From: Lichenicoccus sp964246745
GTDB lineage: Bacteria > Pseudomonadota > Alphaproteobacteria > Acetobacterales > Acetobacteraceae
Length of the DNA stretch: 64,000 bases
Assembly (NCBI GenBank): GCA_964246745.1
Contig: CAXTRK010000015.1
Location: forward strand, 1-64,000
Reading direction: 5' to 3'
Shown here: positions 49,229 to 56,948 of the stretch, piece by piece
How the letters are laid out: every line of letters begins with the position of its first letter
How positions within the stretch are numbered: the stretch's first letter is position 1
Notes under the pieces: generated by a model
Told to the model about the DNA's origin: nothing
The model's database searches: none
The model's input: the letters and a program-made list of their open reading frames with translations, nothing else
Program-made: the position numbers and the translations under genes

Positions 49229-50740
49229 ATGGTCCCCCTGCACGCCTTCTCGCATTCCGCCGATCTGTTCAAGACGCTGGCGCCGACGATGACGGCGCAG
49301 CTCATCGCCGCCGCCGCCGACATGGCGCTGATCATCGACCGCGCCGGCGTCGTCACCGACCTCGCCTTTCGCAATCCGCGCCTGCAGAAGGATTTGAAGA
49401 GTGTGAGTAGCTGGCTTGGACGTTCCTGGATCGACACGGTGACGCTGGAGAGCCGGCCCAAGGTCGAGGCGCTGCTTGACGAGGCCGCGCGGGCGCAGGG
49501 GCCGCATCTGCGCCATCTCAACCATCCCTCGGTCGAGGGCCTCGACGTCGCCATCCAGTATGCCGCCGTGGATATCGACGGGCACGGCATGATCGCCGCC
49601 TTCGGCAACGATCTGCGTCCGCTCTCGATGCTGCAGCAGCGCCTGGTCGAGGCGCAGCAATCGCTCGAACGCGACTACACCAGCCTCAGGCAGACGCAGC
49701 AGCGCTATCGGCTGCTGTTCGATACCTCTGCCGATCCGCTGATCGTGCTGGATGCGGCGAGCCTGAAGGTGGTGGAGATCAACACCGCGGCGCGCGAGAT
49801 CGCAGGCCCGGTGAACACGCGGGCCTGGTCGTTCAGCGACATGTTCGAGCCCCAGGATCGCAGCGCCGTCGGACGGTTTCTCGCCACCATGCGCATCTCC
49901 GGCCGCGCCGACGCCCTGAAGTTGCGTCTCGCCGGGCACACTCGCGATGGCGCCAAGGGCGGCATCCTGGAAGCGGCGCGCGAGATGACGCTATCGGCGT
50001 CGCTGCTGCACGAGGATGACGGCGCGCTGCTGCTGGTGCGTCTGTCGCTCGCCGCCGCACCCGCCAACCTCAATGCCGCGACGCTCAACGGACGATTGCT
50101 GACCGCCCTTGAACAGGCGCCGGACGGCTTCGTGTTCACCGACGAGCACGGCACGGTGATGGCCGCCAACGCCGCCTTCCTCAACATGGCGCAGCTCGCC
50201 TCGCTCGACCAGGCGCGCGGACGCAAGCTCGCCGACTGGCTCGGCCGCGCCGGCATGGAAGTCGACATGGACGTGCTGATCGCCAACCTGCGCAGCCGCG
50301 GCTCGGTGCGTCTCTACAGCACGGAGCTGCGCGGCCAGTACGGATTCGAGACCACCGTCGAAATCTCCGCCGTCACGGTGCGCGGCTCGGAGCCTGCCGC
50401 GTTCGGGTTTGCCATACGCGATGTGGCACGACGGATCGCGGCCAACGACCAGCAACAGACGCCTGACCTGGGCCGCTCGCCGGAGCAGCTTGTCGAGCTG
50501 ATCGGACGCGTCTCGCTGAAGGACCTGGTGCGCGACGCCACCGACGTCATCGAGCGGCTCTGCATCGAGGCGGCGCTGAAGCTGTCCGGCGACAATCGCG
50601 CCTCCGCCGCCGAGATGCTCGGCCTGAGTCGGCAGAGCCTCTATGTCAAACTGCGACGCTACGGGCTTGGCGATCTCGACGACGCAGCAGGCGAGGATGT
50701 GGGCGCCAACGAGGGCGCGGCCAGCGAGGGCGCGACATGA
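49229..50740 (+). CDS. ppsR: PpsR/CrtJ transcriptional repressor
   Basis: A 503-residue repressor with three PAS-like domains (about 25-130, 160-280, 285-410), a Gln-containing linker and a Fis-type helix-turn-helix (SGDNRASAAEMLGLSRQSLYVKLRRYGL). It binds TGT-N12-ACA palindromes upstream of bch, crt and puc genes under oxygen. Only one cysteine exists in the whole protein, Cys445 in ERLCIEAAL at the DNA-binding domain, matching the redox cysteine (Cys420/424) of CrtJ/PpsR; the second cysteine of the disulfide model is missing. The ATG at 49229 lacks a clear ribosome site and probably depends on coupling with ppaA. bchG overlaps its stop. Confidence 0.95.
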   Translation: MVPLHAFSHSADLFKTLAPTMTAQLIAAAADMALIIDRAGVVTDLAFRNPRLQKDLKSVSSWLGRSWIDTVTLESRPKVEALLDEAARAQGPHLRHLNHPSVEGLDVAIQYAAVDIDGHGMIAAFGNDLRPLSMLQQRLVEAQQSLERDYTSLRQTQQRYRLLFDTSADPLIVLDAASLKVVEINTAAREIAGPVNTRAWSFSDMFEPQDRSAVGRFLATMRISGRADALKLRLAGHTRDGAKGGILEAAREMTLSASLLHEDDGALLLVRLSLAAAPANLNAATLNGRLLTALEQAPDGFVFTDEHGTVMAANAAFLNMAQLASLDQARGRKLADWLGRAGMEVDMDVLIANLRSRGSVRLYSTELRGQYGFETTVEISAVTVRGSEPAAFGFAIRDVARRIAANDQQQTPDLGRSPEQLVELIGRVSLKDLVRDATDVIERLCIEAALKLSGDNRASAAEMLGLSRQSLYVKLRRYGLGDLDDAAGEDVGANEGAASEGAT

Positions 50741-51627
50741 CCACGCTTGCGGCGCCTGGCCGGGCACAGCCCCGCCTTGCCGACCTGCTGGCCCTGCTCA
50801 AGCCGATTACCTGGTTCGCGCCGATGTGGGCATTCGGCTGCGGGTTGATCTGTTCGGACCGCTCGATCGCCGCTCATCCCGCCACCGCGATCATGGGCAT
50901 TCTGCTGGCCGGGCCGCTGCTCTGCGGCACCAGTCAGGCGGTGAACGACTGGTTCGACCGTCATGTCGACGCGATCAATGAGCCCGGTCGGCCGATTCCC
51001 TCTGGACGCGTGCCGGGATATTGGGGCCTGGGACTCGCCATCGGCTGGAGTCTGCTGTCGCTCATTGTGGCGCTGCTGCTCGGTCCCTGGGTGTCGGTCG
51101 CGGCCACGCTCGGGCTGGTGCTGGCCTGGATCTACAGCGCGCCGCCGCTGCGGCTGAAATGCAACGGCTGGCTCGGCAATCTCGCGGTCGGCCTTTGCTA
51201 CGAGGGGCTGCCCTGGTTCGCCGGGGCGGCGGTGCTGCAATCGACCATGCCCGATCCGCGCATCATCGACGCGGCTGTGCTCTACAGCCTTGGCGCGCAC
51301 GGCATCATGACTCTGAACGACTTCAAATCCATCGAAGGAGATAGGCAGATGGGCATTGCTTCCCTGCCGGCGCGGCTCGGTGCGCAAGGTGCCTGCCGGG
51401 TCGCCTGCCTGGTCATGGCGCTGCCGCAACTCGTCGTCATGGCGCTGCTCTGGCGCTGGAGCCTGCCGCTTTATGCCGCCTGCGTCGGAGCGCTGCTTGC
51501 GGCGCAACTCGTGCTGATGGTCCGCCTGCTCGCGTCGCCCCGCGAACGCGCACCCTGGTACAACGCCACCGGCACCAGCCTCTATGTGCTCGGCATGCTG
51601 GCGGTCGCCTTCGGGTTGCGGCCATGA
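50737..51627 (+). CDS. bchG: bacteriochlorophyll synthase (geranylgeranyl transferase)
   Basis: A 296-residue UbiA-family membrane prenyltransferase that attaches the C20 tail to bacteriochlorophyllide a. The two Asp-rich motifs are NDWFDRHVDAINEPGRPIPSG and NDFKSIEGDRQMGIASLP, and about nine transmembrane helices are visible. Start overlaps ppsR (ATGA) and stop overlaps bchP. The Bch2/PucC-like gene usually found between bchG and bchP is absent. Confidence 0.96.
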   Translation: MTTLAAPGRAQPRLADLLALLKPITWFAPMWAFGCGLICSDRSIAAHPATAIMGILLAGPLLCGTSQAVNDWFDRHVDAINEPGRPIPSGRVPGYWGLGLAIGWSLLSLIVALLLGPWVSVAATLGLVLAWIYSAPPLRLKCNGWLGNLAVGLCYEGLPWFAGAAVLQSTMPDPRIIDAAVLYSLGAHGIMTLNDFKSIEGDRQMGIASLPARLGAQGACRVACLVMALPQLVVMALLWRWSLPLYAACVGALLAAQLVLMVRLLASPRERAPWYNATGTSLYVLGMLAVAFGLRP

Positions 51628-52811
51628 GCGTCGCCACGATGCGTGCGGACTACGACGTCGTCGTCATCGGCGGCGGCCCGGCGGGCGCCACCGCCGCGCG
51701 CAACCTCGCCCTGGCGGGACGATCGGTGCTGCTGCTTGAACGCGGCGGCCGCATCAAGCCCTGCGGCGGCGCCATTCCGCCGCGCCTGATCTCGGACTTT
51801 TCGATCCCGGAGCATTTGCTGGTGGCGCGCGCGCGCAGCGCCCGCATTGTCTCGCCGTCCGACCGTATCGCCGACATGCCGATCGATGGCGGCTTTGTCG
51901 GCATGGTCGACCGGGAGCATTTCGACGAATGGCTGCGCGCCCGCGCGGAGGAAGCGGGGGCCGCGCGTCTGTGCGGCCGCTTCGAGCAGATCGGACGCGA
52001 TGCGGATGGCGCCGCCCTCGTGCAAGGCGTGGCCGCTGGCGCGCCGTTCAGCGTGCGCGCGCGCTGCGTCGTCGGCGCCGATGGCGCCCGCTCGCTGGTG
52101 GCCAAGCAGACGATTCCGCGGGCGGACCGCATGCGCTACGTGTTTGCCTATCACGAGATCGTCCGCTCCCCGACGCGCACGGATTTCGACCCGTCGCGCT
52201 GTGACGTTTACTATCGCGGCGCGCTGTCGCCCGACTTCTACGGCTGGGTGTTTCCGCATGGCGACGTCACCAGCGTCGGACTTGGCAGCGCGCACAAGGG
52301 GTTTTCGCTGCGGCGGGCGACTGGCGCGCTGCGCGAGGCGGCAGGGCTCACCGACGCGCAGACGGTCCGCAGGGAGGGTGCGCCGATCCCGATGAAGCCG
52401 CTGAAGCGTTGGGACAACGGACGCGACGTCGTGCTCGCGGGCGATGCCGCCGGCGTGGTGGCGCCCGCTTCCGGCGAAGGCCTCTACTACGCGATGACCG
52501 GCGGCGCGCTGGCCGCCGAGGCGGCGGACGCGTTCTGCGCCACCGGCGACGCGCGCGCGCTGCGCCTCGCGCGACGCCGCTTCATGCGCGCGCACGGCCA
52601 GGTGTTCATGATGCTCGGCATGATGCAGCGCTTCTGGTACCTGAATGACGCGAGACGCGAGCGGTTCGTCTCGATCTGCCGCGATGCCGACGTGCAGCAA
52701 CTGACCTGGGCCGCCTACATGACCAAGGAGCTGGTCCGTGCCAAGCCGGCGGCGCATCTGCGTATCTTCGCCAAGAACATCCTGCATCTGACCGGATTGG
52801 CCACGACATGA
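51624..52811 (+). CDS. bchP: geranylgeranyl diphosphate / bacteriochlorophyll reductase
   Basis: A 395-residue FAD flavoprotein that reduces the geranylgeranyl tail to phytyl. The dinucleotide motif VVVIGGGPAGATAARNLA, the ERGGRIKPCGGAIPP loop, VGADGARSLVAKQ and LAGDAAGVVAPASGEGLYYAM are typical of ChlP/BchP. Met6 (51639) is an alternative start, but the ATGA overlap with bchG favours 51624. tspO overlaps its stop. Confidence 0.95.
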   Translation: MSVATMRADYDVVVIGGGPAGATAARNLALAGRSVLLLERGGRIKPCGGAIPPRLISDFSIPEHLLVARARSARIVSPSDRIADMPIDGGFVGMVDREHFDEWLRARAEEAGAARLCGRFEQIGRDADGAALVQGVAAGAPFSVRARCVVGADGARSLVAKQTIPRADRMRYVFAYHEIVRSPTRTDFDPSRCDVYYRGALSPDFYGWVFPHGDVTSVGLGSAHKGFSLRRATGALREAAGLTDAQTVRREGAPIPMKPLKRWDNGRDVVLAGDAAGVVAPASGEGLYYAMTGGALAAEAADAFCATGDARALRLARRRFMRAHGQVFMMLGMMQRFWYLNDARRERFVSICRDADVQQLTWAAYMTKELVRAKPAAHLRIFAKNILHLTGLATT

Positions 52812-53281
52812 GAAAGCCGGTGATCGTGGCGATAGCGGCCACCGTCGGCGTGCTCGGGACCGGCGGCGCGCTGACCAAGGTCGGACCCTGGTACTACGGT
52901 CTGGCCAAGCCAAGCTGGCAGCCGCCGAGCTGGCTGTTCGGACCGGCGTGGACGCTGATCGGCGGCGCCACCGCCTGGTCCGCGGTGCTCGGCTGGGAGG
53001 CCTCCCGCAGCCGCTCCGAGCGCGGCACGCTGATCGGCCTGTTTGCCGTGAACGGCGTGCTGAACGTGGCCTGGAGCCTGCTGTTCTTCAACCGCCGTCG
53101 GCCGGACCTGGCGCTTGCCGAGGTGGTGCCGCTCTGGCTGTCGGTCGCTGCATTGCTGCTCGCGATGACGCGCCTCTCGCGTGGCGCGGCGTGGCTGATG
53201 GCGCCCTACCTCGGCTGGGTGGGCTTCGCCGCCTATCTCAATCTCGCGATCGTCCGCCTCAATCCACAGCACGCGTCCTGA
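52808..53281 (+). CDS. tspO: TspO/MBR family tryptophan-rich sensory protein
   Basis: A 157-residue five-helix membrane protein of the TspO/peripheral benzodiazepine receptor family. The WYYGLAKPSWQPPSWLFGPAWTLIG motif and NVAWSLLFFNRRRPDLALAEV are diagnostic. TspO binds porphyrins; in Rhodobacter (as CrtK/TspO) it negatively affects photosynthesis gene expression, perhaps by exporting or degrading tetrapyrrole intermediates. Here it is translationally coupled to bchP and followed by hemC after 12 bases, which fits a porphyrin-level sensor inside the pigment operon. Confidence 0.94.
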   Translation: MRKPVIVAIAATVGVLGTGGALTKVGPWYYGLAKPSWQPPSWLFGPAWTLIGGATAWSAVLGWEASRSRSERGTLIGLFAVNGVLNVAWSLLFFNRRRPDLALAEVVPLWLSVAALLLAMTRLSRGAAWLMAPYLGWVGFAAYLNLAIVRLNPQHAS

Positions 53282-53293
53282 TCAGGAGAGCTC

Positions 53294-54325
53294 ATGAGCC
53301 AGCACGCCCCGGAAGCAGCCATCGCTGACAAGGTCAGTGTCGCTCTCGAACAGCTTGTCTCGGTGCCACGCCACCGTCCCTCGCTGCCGTTGCGGGTGGG
53401 CACGCGCGGCTCGCCTCTGGCGCTGACCCAGACGCGCAACTTCCTCGGACTGATCGCCCGTCTCTGCCCACGTCTGAACGAGATGGACGTGTTTCGCGAA
53501 CACGTGATCCGCACCACCGGCGACGCCGTGCAGGACCGGCCGCTTGCCGATCTCGGCGGCAAGGGCCTGTTCGCCAAGGAGATACACGAGGCGCTCGCGG
53601 ATCGTCGGATTGATCTTGCCGTGCACAGCCTGAAGGACCTGGAGACGGAGTTGCCCGACGGCATCGTGCTCGCCTGCACGCTCGCGCGCGAGGATCCACG
53701 CGATGCGCTGATCTTGAGCGACGAGTGCGCGGAGCCGGGCGCGCGCGATCCCTATGCCGGCCTGAAATCTGGCGCTCTGATCGGCACCGCCTCGGTGCGC
53801 CGCCAGGCGCAATTGCTGCACGCTCGACCGGATCTGCGCTGCGAAGTGCTGCGCGGCAACGTGCAATCCAGGCTCGACAAAATCCGCCATGGCGTCTGCG
53901 ATGCGAGCCTGCTTGCCCTCGCCGGGCTGCGCCGGCTCGGCCTTGAACACGAGGCGTCGGTGGTCCTGGAGCCGTCGGTCATGGTGCCAGCGGGGTGTCA
54001 GGGAGTCGTCGGGATCACGGTGCGCGCGGAATCGACCGAGCTGCGCACATTGCTCAGGACGATCGAGGATGAGTCGTCACGGGTCACCGCGATGGCCGAG
54101 CGCGCATTGTTGCGCACGCTCGACGGCTCCTGCCGCTCGCCGATCGGTGCCTACGGCGAAATGCTGCCAGGCGGCGGCCTGCGTCTGAATGGTCTGATCG
54201 CGCGCGTCGACGGATCGTTCCTGTTGCGCCGCAGCGTGCAGGGAGATGCGGCCGACGCCACGCGCCTCGGCGTGGAGCTTGGCCGCTCGTTGCGCGCGGA
54301 CAGTCCGGACGATATTTTCGCCTGA
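53294..54325 (+). CDS. hemC: porphobilinogen deaminase (hydroxymethylbilane synthase)
   Basis: A 343-residue enzyme joining four porphobilinogens into hydroxymethylbilane. RVGTRGSPLALTQT, KGLFAKEIHEALADRRIDLAVHSLKDLE, GTASVRRQAQL, and the dipyrromethane-cofactor cysteine in DGSCRSPIGAY (Cys280) are present. An N-terminal extension of about 30 residues is longer than in most HemC proteins. aggag precedes the ATG. It closes the ppaA-ppsR-bchG-bchP-tspO operon, an uncommon place for hemC, so a step of general haem synthesis is put under photosynthesis control; a second hemC may exist elsewhere. Confidence 0.95.
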   Translation: MSQHAPEAAIADKVSVALEQLVSVPRHRPSLPLRVGTRGSPLALTQTRNFLGLIARLCPRLNEMDVFREHVIRTTGDAVQDRPLADLGGKGLFAKEIHEALADRRIDLAVHSLKDLETELPDGIVLACTLAREDPRDALILSDECAEPGARDPYAGLKSGALIGTASVRRQAQLLHARPDLRCEVLRGNVQSRLDKIRHGVCDASLLALAGLRRLGLEHEASVVLEPSVMVPAGCQGVVGITVRAESTELRTLLRTIEDESSRVTAMAERALLRTLDGSCRSPIGAYGEMLPGGGLRLNGLIARVDGSFLLRRSVQGDAADATRLGVELGRSLRADSPDDIFA

Positions 54326-54350
54326 GCGCCCCTCAGTGCCCGATTGCCCC

Positions 54351-54656
54351 TCAATGACAGCCGAAGCGCATGGTCGAGAGGCTCTCGATCACCGCGGCCA
54401 GCCGCTCCTGTTCGAAAGGCAGGCTCGCCGTCTCGCATGACAGCCGGCTCTGCACGTCGCTTAACACCTCGACGGCGCGCAGCATTTCCGGATCGATGTC
54501 GGTACAACCGGTTTCAGGCAGCAGGAAAAGCAGCAGCAACGTATGGGTGTCAATCCGTTCCGGATCGAGTGCGTCGTGCAGGTCGTCGCACTCGGGCAGG
54601 GTGCGATGCCGGGTGGACACAGATGGATCGAGAGGCAAGTTCTTGCGCGCGAGCAT
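54351..54656 (-). CDS. small hypothetical protein
   Basis: A 101-residue frame converging on hemC, with ggag 7 bases before its ATG and a strong bias to G/C in third codon positions like the neighbouring genes, both arguments for a real gene. The protein is helical, acidic and soluble, with four cysteines (ECDD, TGCTD, LSCET, FGCH) and no recognised domain; the scattered cysteines might bind a metal or be redox active. It lies between hemC and the crt-oxidoreductase unit. Confidence 0.5.
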   Translation of the reverse strand: MLARKNLPLDPSVSTRHRTLPECDDLHDALDPERIDTHTLLLLFLLPETGCTDIDPEMLRAVEVLSDVQSRLSCETASLPFEQERLAAVIESLSTMRFGCH

Positions 54657-54884
54657 GTCATCACTCCGTCGAAGATGGTCGCAATGCGTCGACAGTGCTC
54701 AAATCCGGGACCGATGAAGCTGCCCCACGGCGTTTATGAGATTGTTGTAACGAAGCTTCGCGTGCTGATCGATGGATAGGTCAGTCGATCCATCAAGCTT
54801 ATGATCACATTGCCGGCATCAATCCTTGTTTCGCGGTATTGCCGCATTGCACAACGACATTGCCGAAGCTTTTGACTTTTTATG

Positions 54885-56009
54885 TCAGCCGGCGTGCGTG
54901 AACTTTTCGCCAGCGGGAAAACGGGCGCGTATCCGCGGCATGATGTCGCTGACGAAGACCGGCAGCGAGACCAGATAGTCCGGGAAGATGAGCATCATGC
55001 CATCTAGGTCGCATTGGTCCAGAATGGCGATCATGCGTTCGGCGACGGTGTCGGGCGAGCCGATGATGCGCGCGGACATGAAGCCGGAGCGGGCGGTGTG
55101 CACGAAGGCGTTCTCTCGGCCGATCTCGGCGTCGAGAAAGCCATAGGCGCGCATCATGCCGAAGCAAGCCTCTTCATCGAAACCTTCCCGGTAGCGGGCG
55201 GCGTCGGCTTCGGCCTCAGCGTCGGTCCTGGCGATCACCAGCGTCATCATCGTGTAGGTGCGGATCTGTCGGCCGGCGTCGCGCGCCATCGCCTTGACGC
55301 TGCGGCTGATGCTTGCGAGTTCGGCGTCATCACGGCCGCCGACGAACATCGCGTCCATCTGTTCGGCAGTGAATTTCATGCCGCGCGGCGAGGTGCCGGC
55401 ACAGACCAGGAAGGGTGGGCTTATGGGCTGCGGATGTGACTGGCAATCCATCATGGTGAAGTAGCGGCCCTGGTAATCGACGGCTTCCTCGGTCCAGAGC
55501 CGCTTGATGATCCGCATCCATTCATCGGCGAGATCATAGCGTTCGTCGTGGCCGACATTGTGCCGCCACGCGTCCATCTGCTCGAATTCGCCCCTGTAGG
55601 CGCCGTTGACAACGTTAAGGCCGGCGCGGCCGTGACTGACATGATCAAGGGTCGCGATCATCTTGGCGGTGACGGCCGGATTTTGCAGCAGCGTGTGCAC
55701 GGTTGGCAAAATCCGGACCCGCCTGGTGACGGCGGCCAGCGCCGCCATCAGGATTTGCGAATCCAGCGCCGAGCGCCAATGCTGGGTCGCTCCGCCATAG
55801 CCTCGCCACTTCGCCATCGACATGAGAAAGTCGAGGCCGGACGCCTCGGCGGCCAGCGCGACACGGAGGTTGTACTGGTAGGAGCCGTCGAGCTTCGGCG
55901 CGGTGCTGGACAGGATCCAACCACCATTGGCCATAGGCAGGAAGATGCCGAGATCCTTGCCGCCGGTATCCGAGGGAAGCCCGAAGCTGGGCCGTGCGAT
56001 CGCGCTCAT
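54885..56009 (-). CDS. LLM-class flavin-dependent monooxygenase, RutA-like
   Basis: A 374-residue bacterial-luciferase-type (beta/alpha)8 flavin monooxygenase. GIFLPMANGGWILSSTAP, MSMAKWRGYGGATQHW, AALAAVTRRVRILPTVHT, GRAGLNVVNGAYRGEFEQM and FLVCAGTSPRGMKF align by eye with pyrimidine monooxygenase RutA and dimethylsulfone/alkanal-type relatives. It uses FMNH2 supplied by a reductase to oxygenate a small organic molecule. It follows crtB on the same strand after 9 bases, so it is co-transcribed with the carotenoid genes, yet no other rut gene is present. The substrate is unknown. Confidence 0.85.
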   Translation of the reverse strand: MSAIARPSFGLPSDTGGKDLGIFLPMANGGWILSSTAPKLDGSYQYNLRVALAAEASGLDFLMSMAKWRGYGGATQHWRSALDSQILMAALAAVTRRVRILPTVHTLLQNPAVTAKMIATLDHVSHGRAGLNVVNGAYRGEFEQMDAWRHNVGHDERYDLADEWMRIIKRLWTEEAVDYQGRYFTMMDCQSHPQPISPPFLVCAGTSPRGMKFTAEQMDAMFVGGRDDAELASISRSVKAMARDAGRQIRTYTMMTLVIARTDAEAEADAARYREGFDEEACFGMMRAYGFLDAEIGRENAFVHTARSGFMSARIIGSPDTVAERMIAILDQCDLDGMMLIFPDYLVSLPVFVSDIMPRIRARFPAGEKFTHAG

Positions 56010-56018
56010 CGTCCGCCT

Positions 56019-56948
56019 TTAATCCGCCGAGGCGCTTTCCGCGCCGGGCAACGGACCAATGCCGCGTTCTCCCTTCAGGTGCTCGTGCAGCCGGCCGTCG
56101 TGCCGTCCGCTGCGCCGGCACGCGAACGAGGTCGGCAGGCTGCGGGTGAGGATGATCAGACGCCGACTCTGCGGCACCACGCAGCGCGGACGCTCCAGGT
56201 AGCCTGGACCGTCGCGCAGGATGCGCCGGCCGATTTCGCGATACACCGAGGCGGCGGCGCCGATGGCCAGACGCGGCCGCCATGGCAGGTAGGCAAGCCC
56301 GCGCTCGCCACTCTCATAATAGCGATCGGCGAGTGACAGCACACGGCTGACGGCGGCGAATACCGGCCTGGCTTGCGCGAGGTCGGCCCCGGCCAACCAA
56401 TCGGCGGGAAGGTAGATCCGGTCGCGCGCGGCATCTTCGGTGACGTCGCGCGCGATGTTGGTGAGCTGCATGGCGACGCCGAGATCAAGCGCGTGCGGAC
56501 TCGCCCGCGGTGTGGTGACACCGAGCAGCCGGCACATCAGCAGCCCGACGGTGCCGGCGGCGCCGTAGGCATACCGCAGCAGCGCGGCCTGGTCGGCAAT
56601 GCGCACCGGACCGAGGTCGCCGATCATGGTTTCAATCAGCCGTGCCGCGATCGCGGGATCCAGCCCGTGCCGACGTGACAGCCTGCGGAAACCGGACACG
56701 GCCGGGCAGAAATCCTCCTCAGAGCCGAGCACGGCGCGACGCACGGCGAGCAGGTCCGCGCGCGCCTGCCTGGCGTCGAGCGCGGTGTCGGCGAGATCGT
56801 CGACATGGCGGCAGAATGCGTACAGCTCGGCCGCATCCTCCAGCATGTCGCGCGGCAGCAGGGTGCCGGCAAGCCGGAAGGTGCGGCCATGACGACTGAG
56901 CGTGGCCAACGCCGGCGCGCCGGCGGGCTCGCGTCGGCGCACGCTCAC
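56019..56948 (-). CDS. crtB: 15-cis-phytoene synthase
   Basis: A 309-residue trans-isoprenyl diphosphate synthase of the squalene/phytoene group joining two geranylgeranyl diphosphates. The Asp motifs are CRHVDDLADT (near residue 50) and LTNIARDVTEDAARDRIYLP (near 165), with YAYGAAGTVGLLMC in between. The ATG overlaps the crtI stop (ATGA), so the pair is coupled. The last 35 residues form an extra tail rich in Arg and Gly of no known function. Confidence 0.95.
   Translation of the reverse strand: MSVRRREPAGAPALATLSRHGRTFRLAGTLLPRDMLEDAAELYAFCRHVDDLADTALDARQARADLLAVRRAVLGSEEDFCPAVSGFRRLSRRHGLDPAIAARLIETMIGDLGPVRIADQAALLRYAYGAAGTVGLLMCRLLGVTTPRASPHALDLGVAMQLTNIARDVTEDAARDRIYLPADWLAGADLAQARPVFAAVSRVLSLADRYYESGERGLAYLPWRPRLAIGAAASVYREIGRRILRDGPGYLERPRCVVPQSRRLIILTRSLPTSFACRRSGRHDGRLHEHLKGERGIGPLPGAESASAD

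Noticed and set aside
54771..54794. Inverted repeat gatggat/atccatc downstream of the flavin monooxygenase
   Set aside because: Seven-base arms with a 10-base loop and no T run on the relevant strand; not convincing as a terminator.
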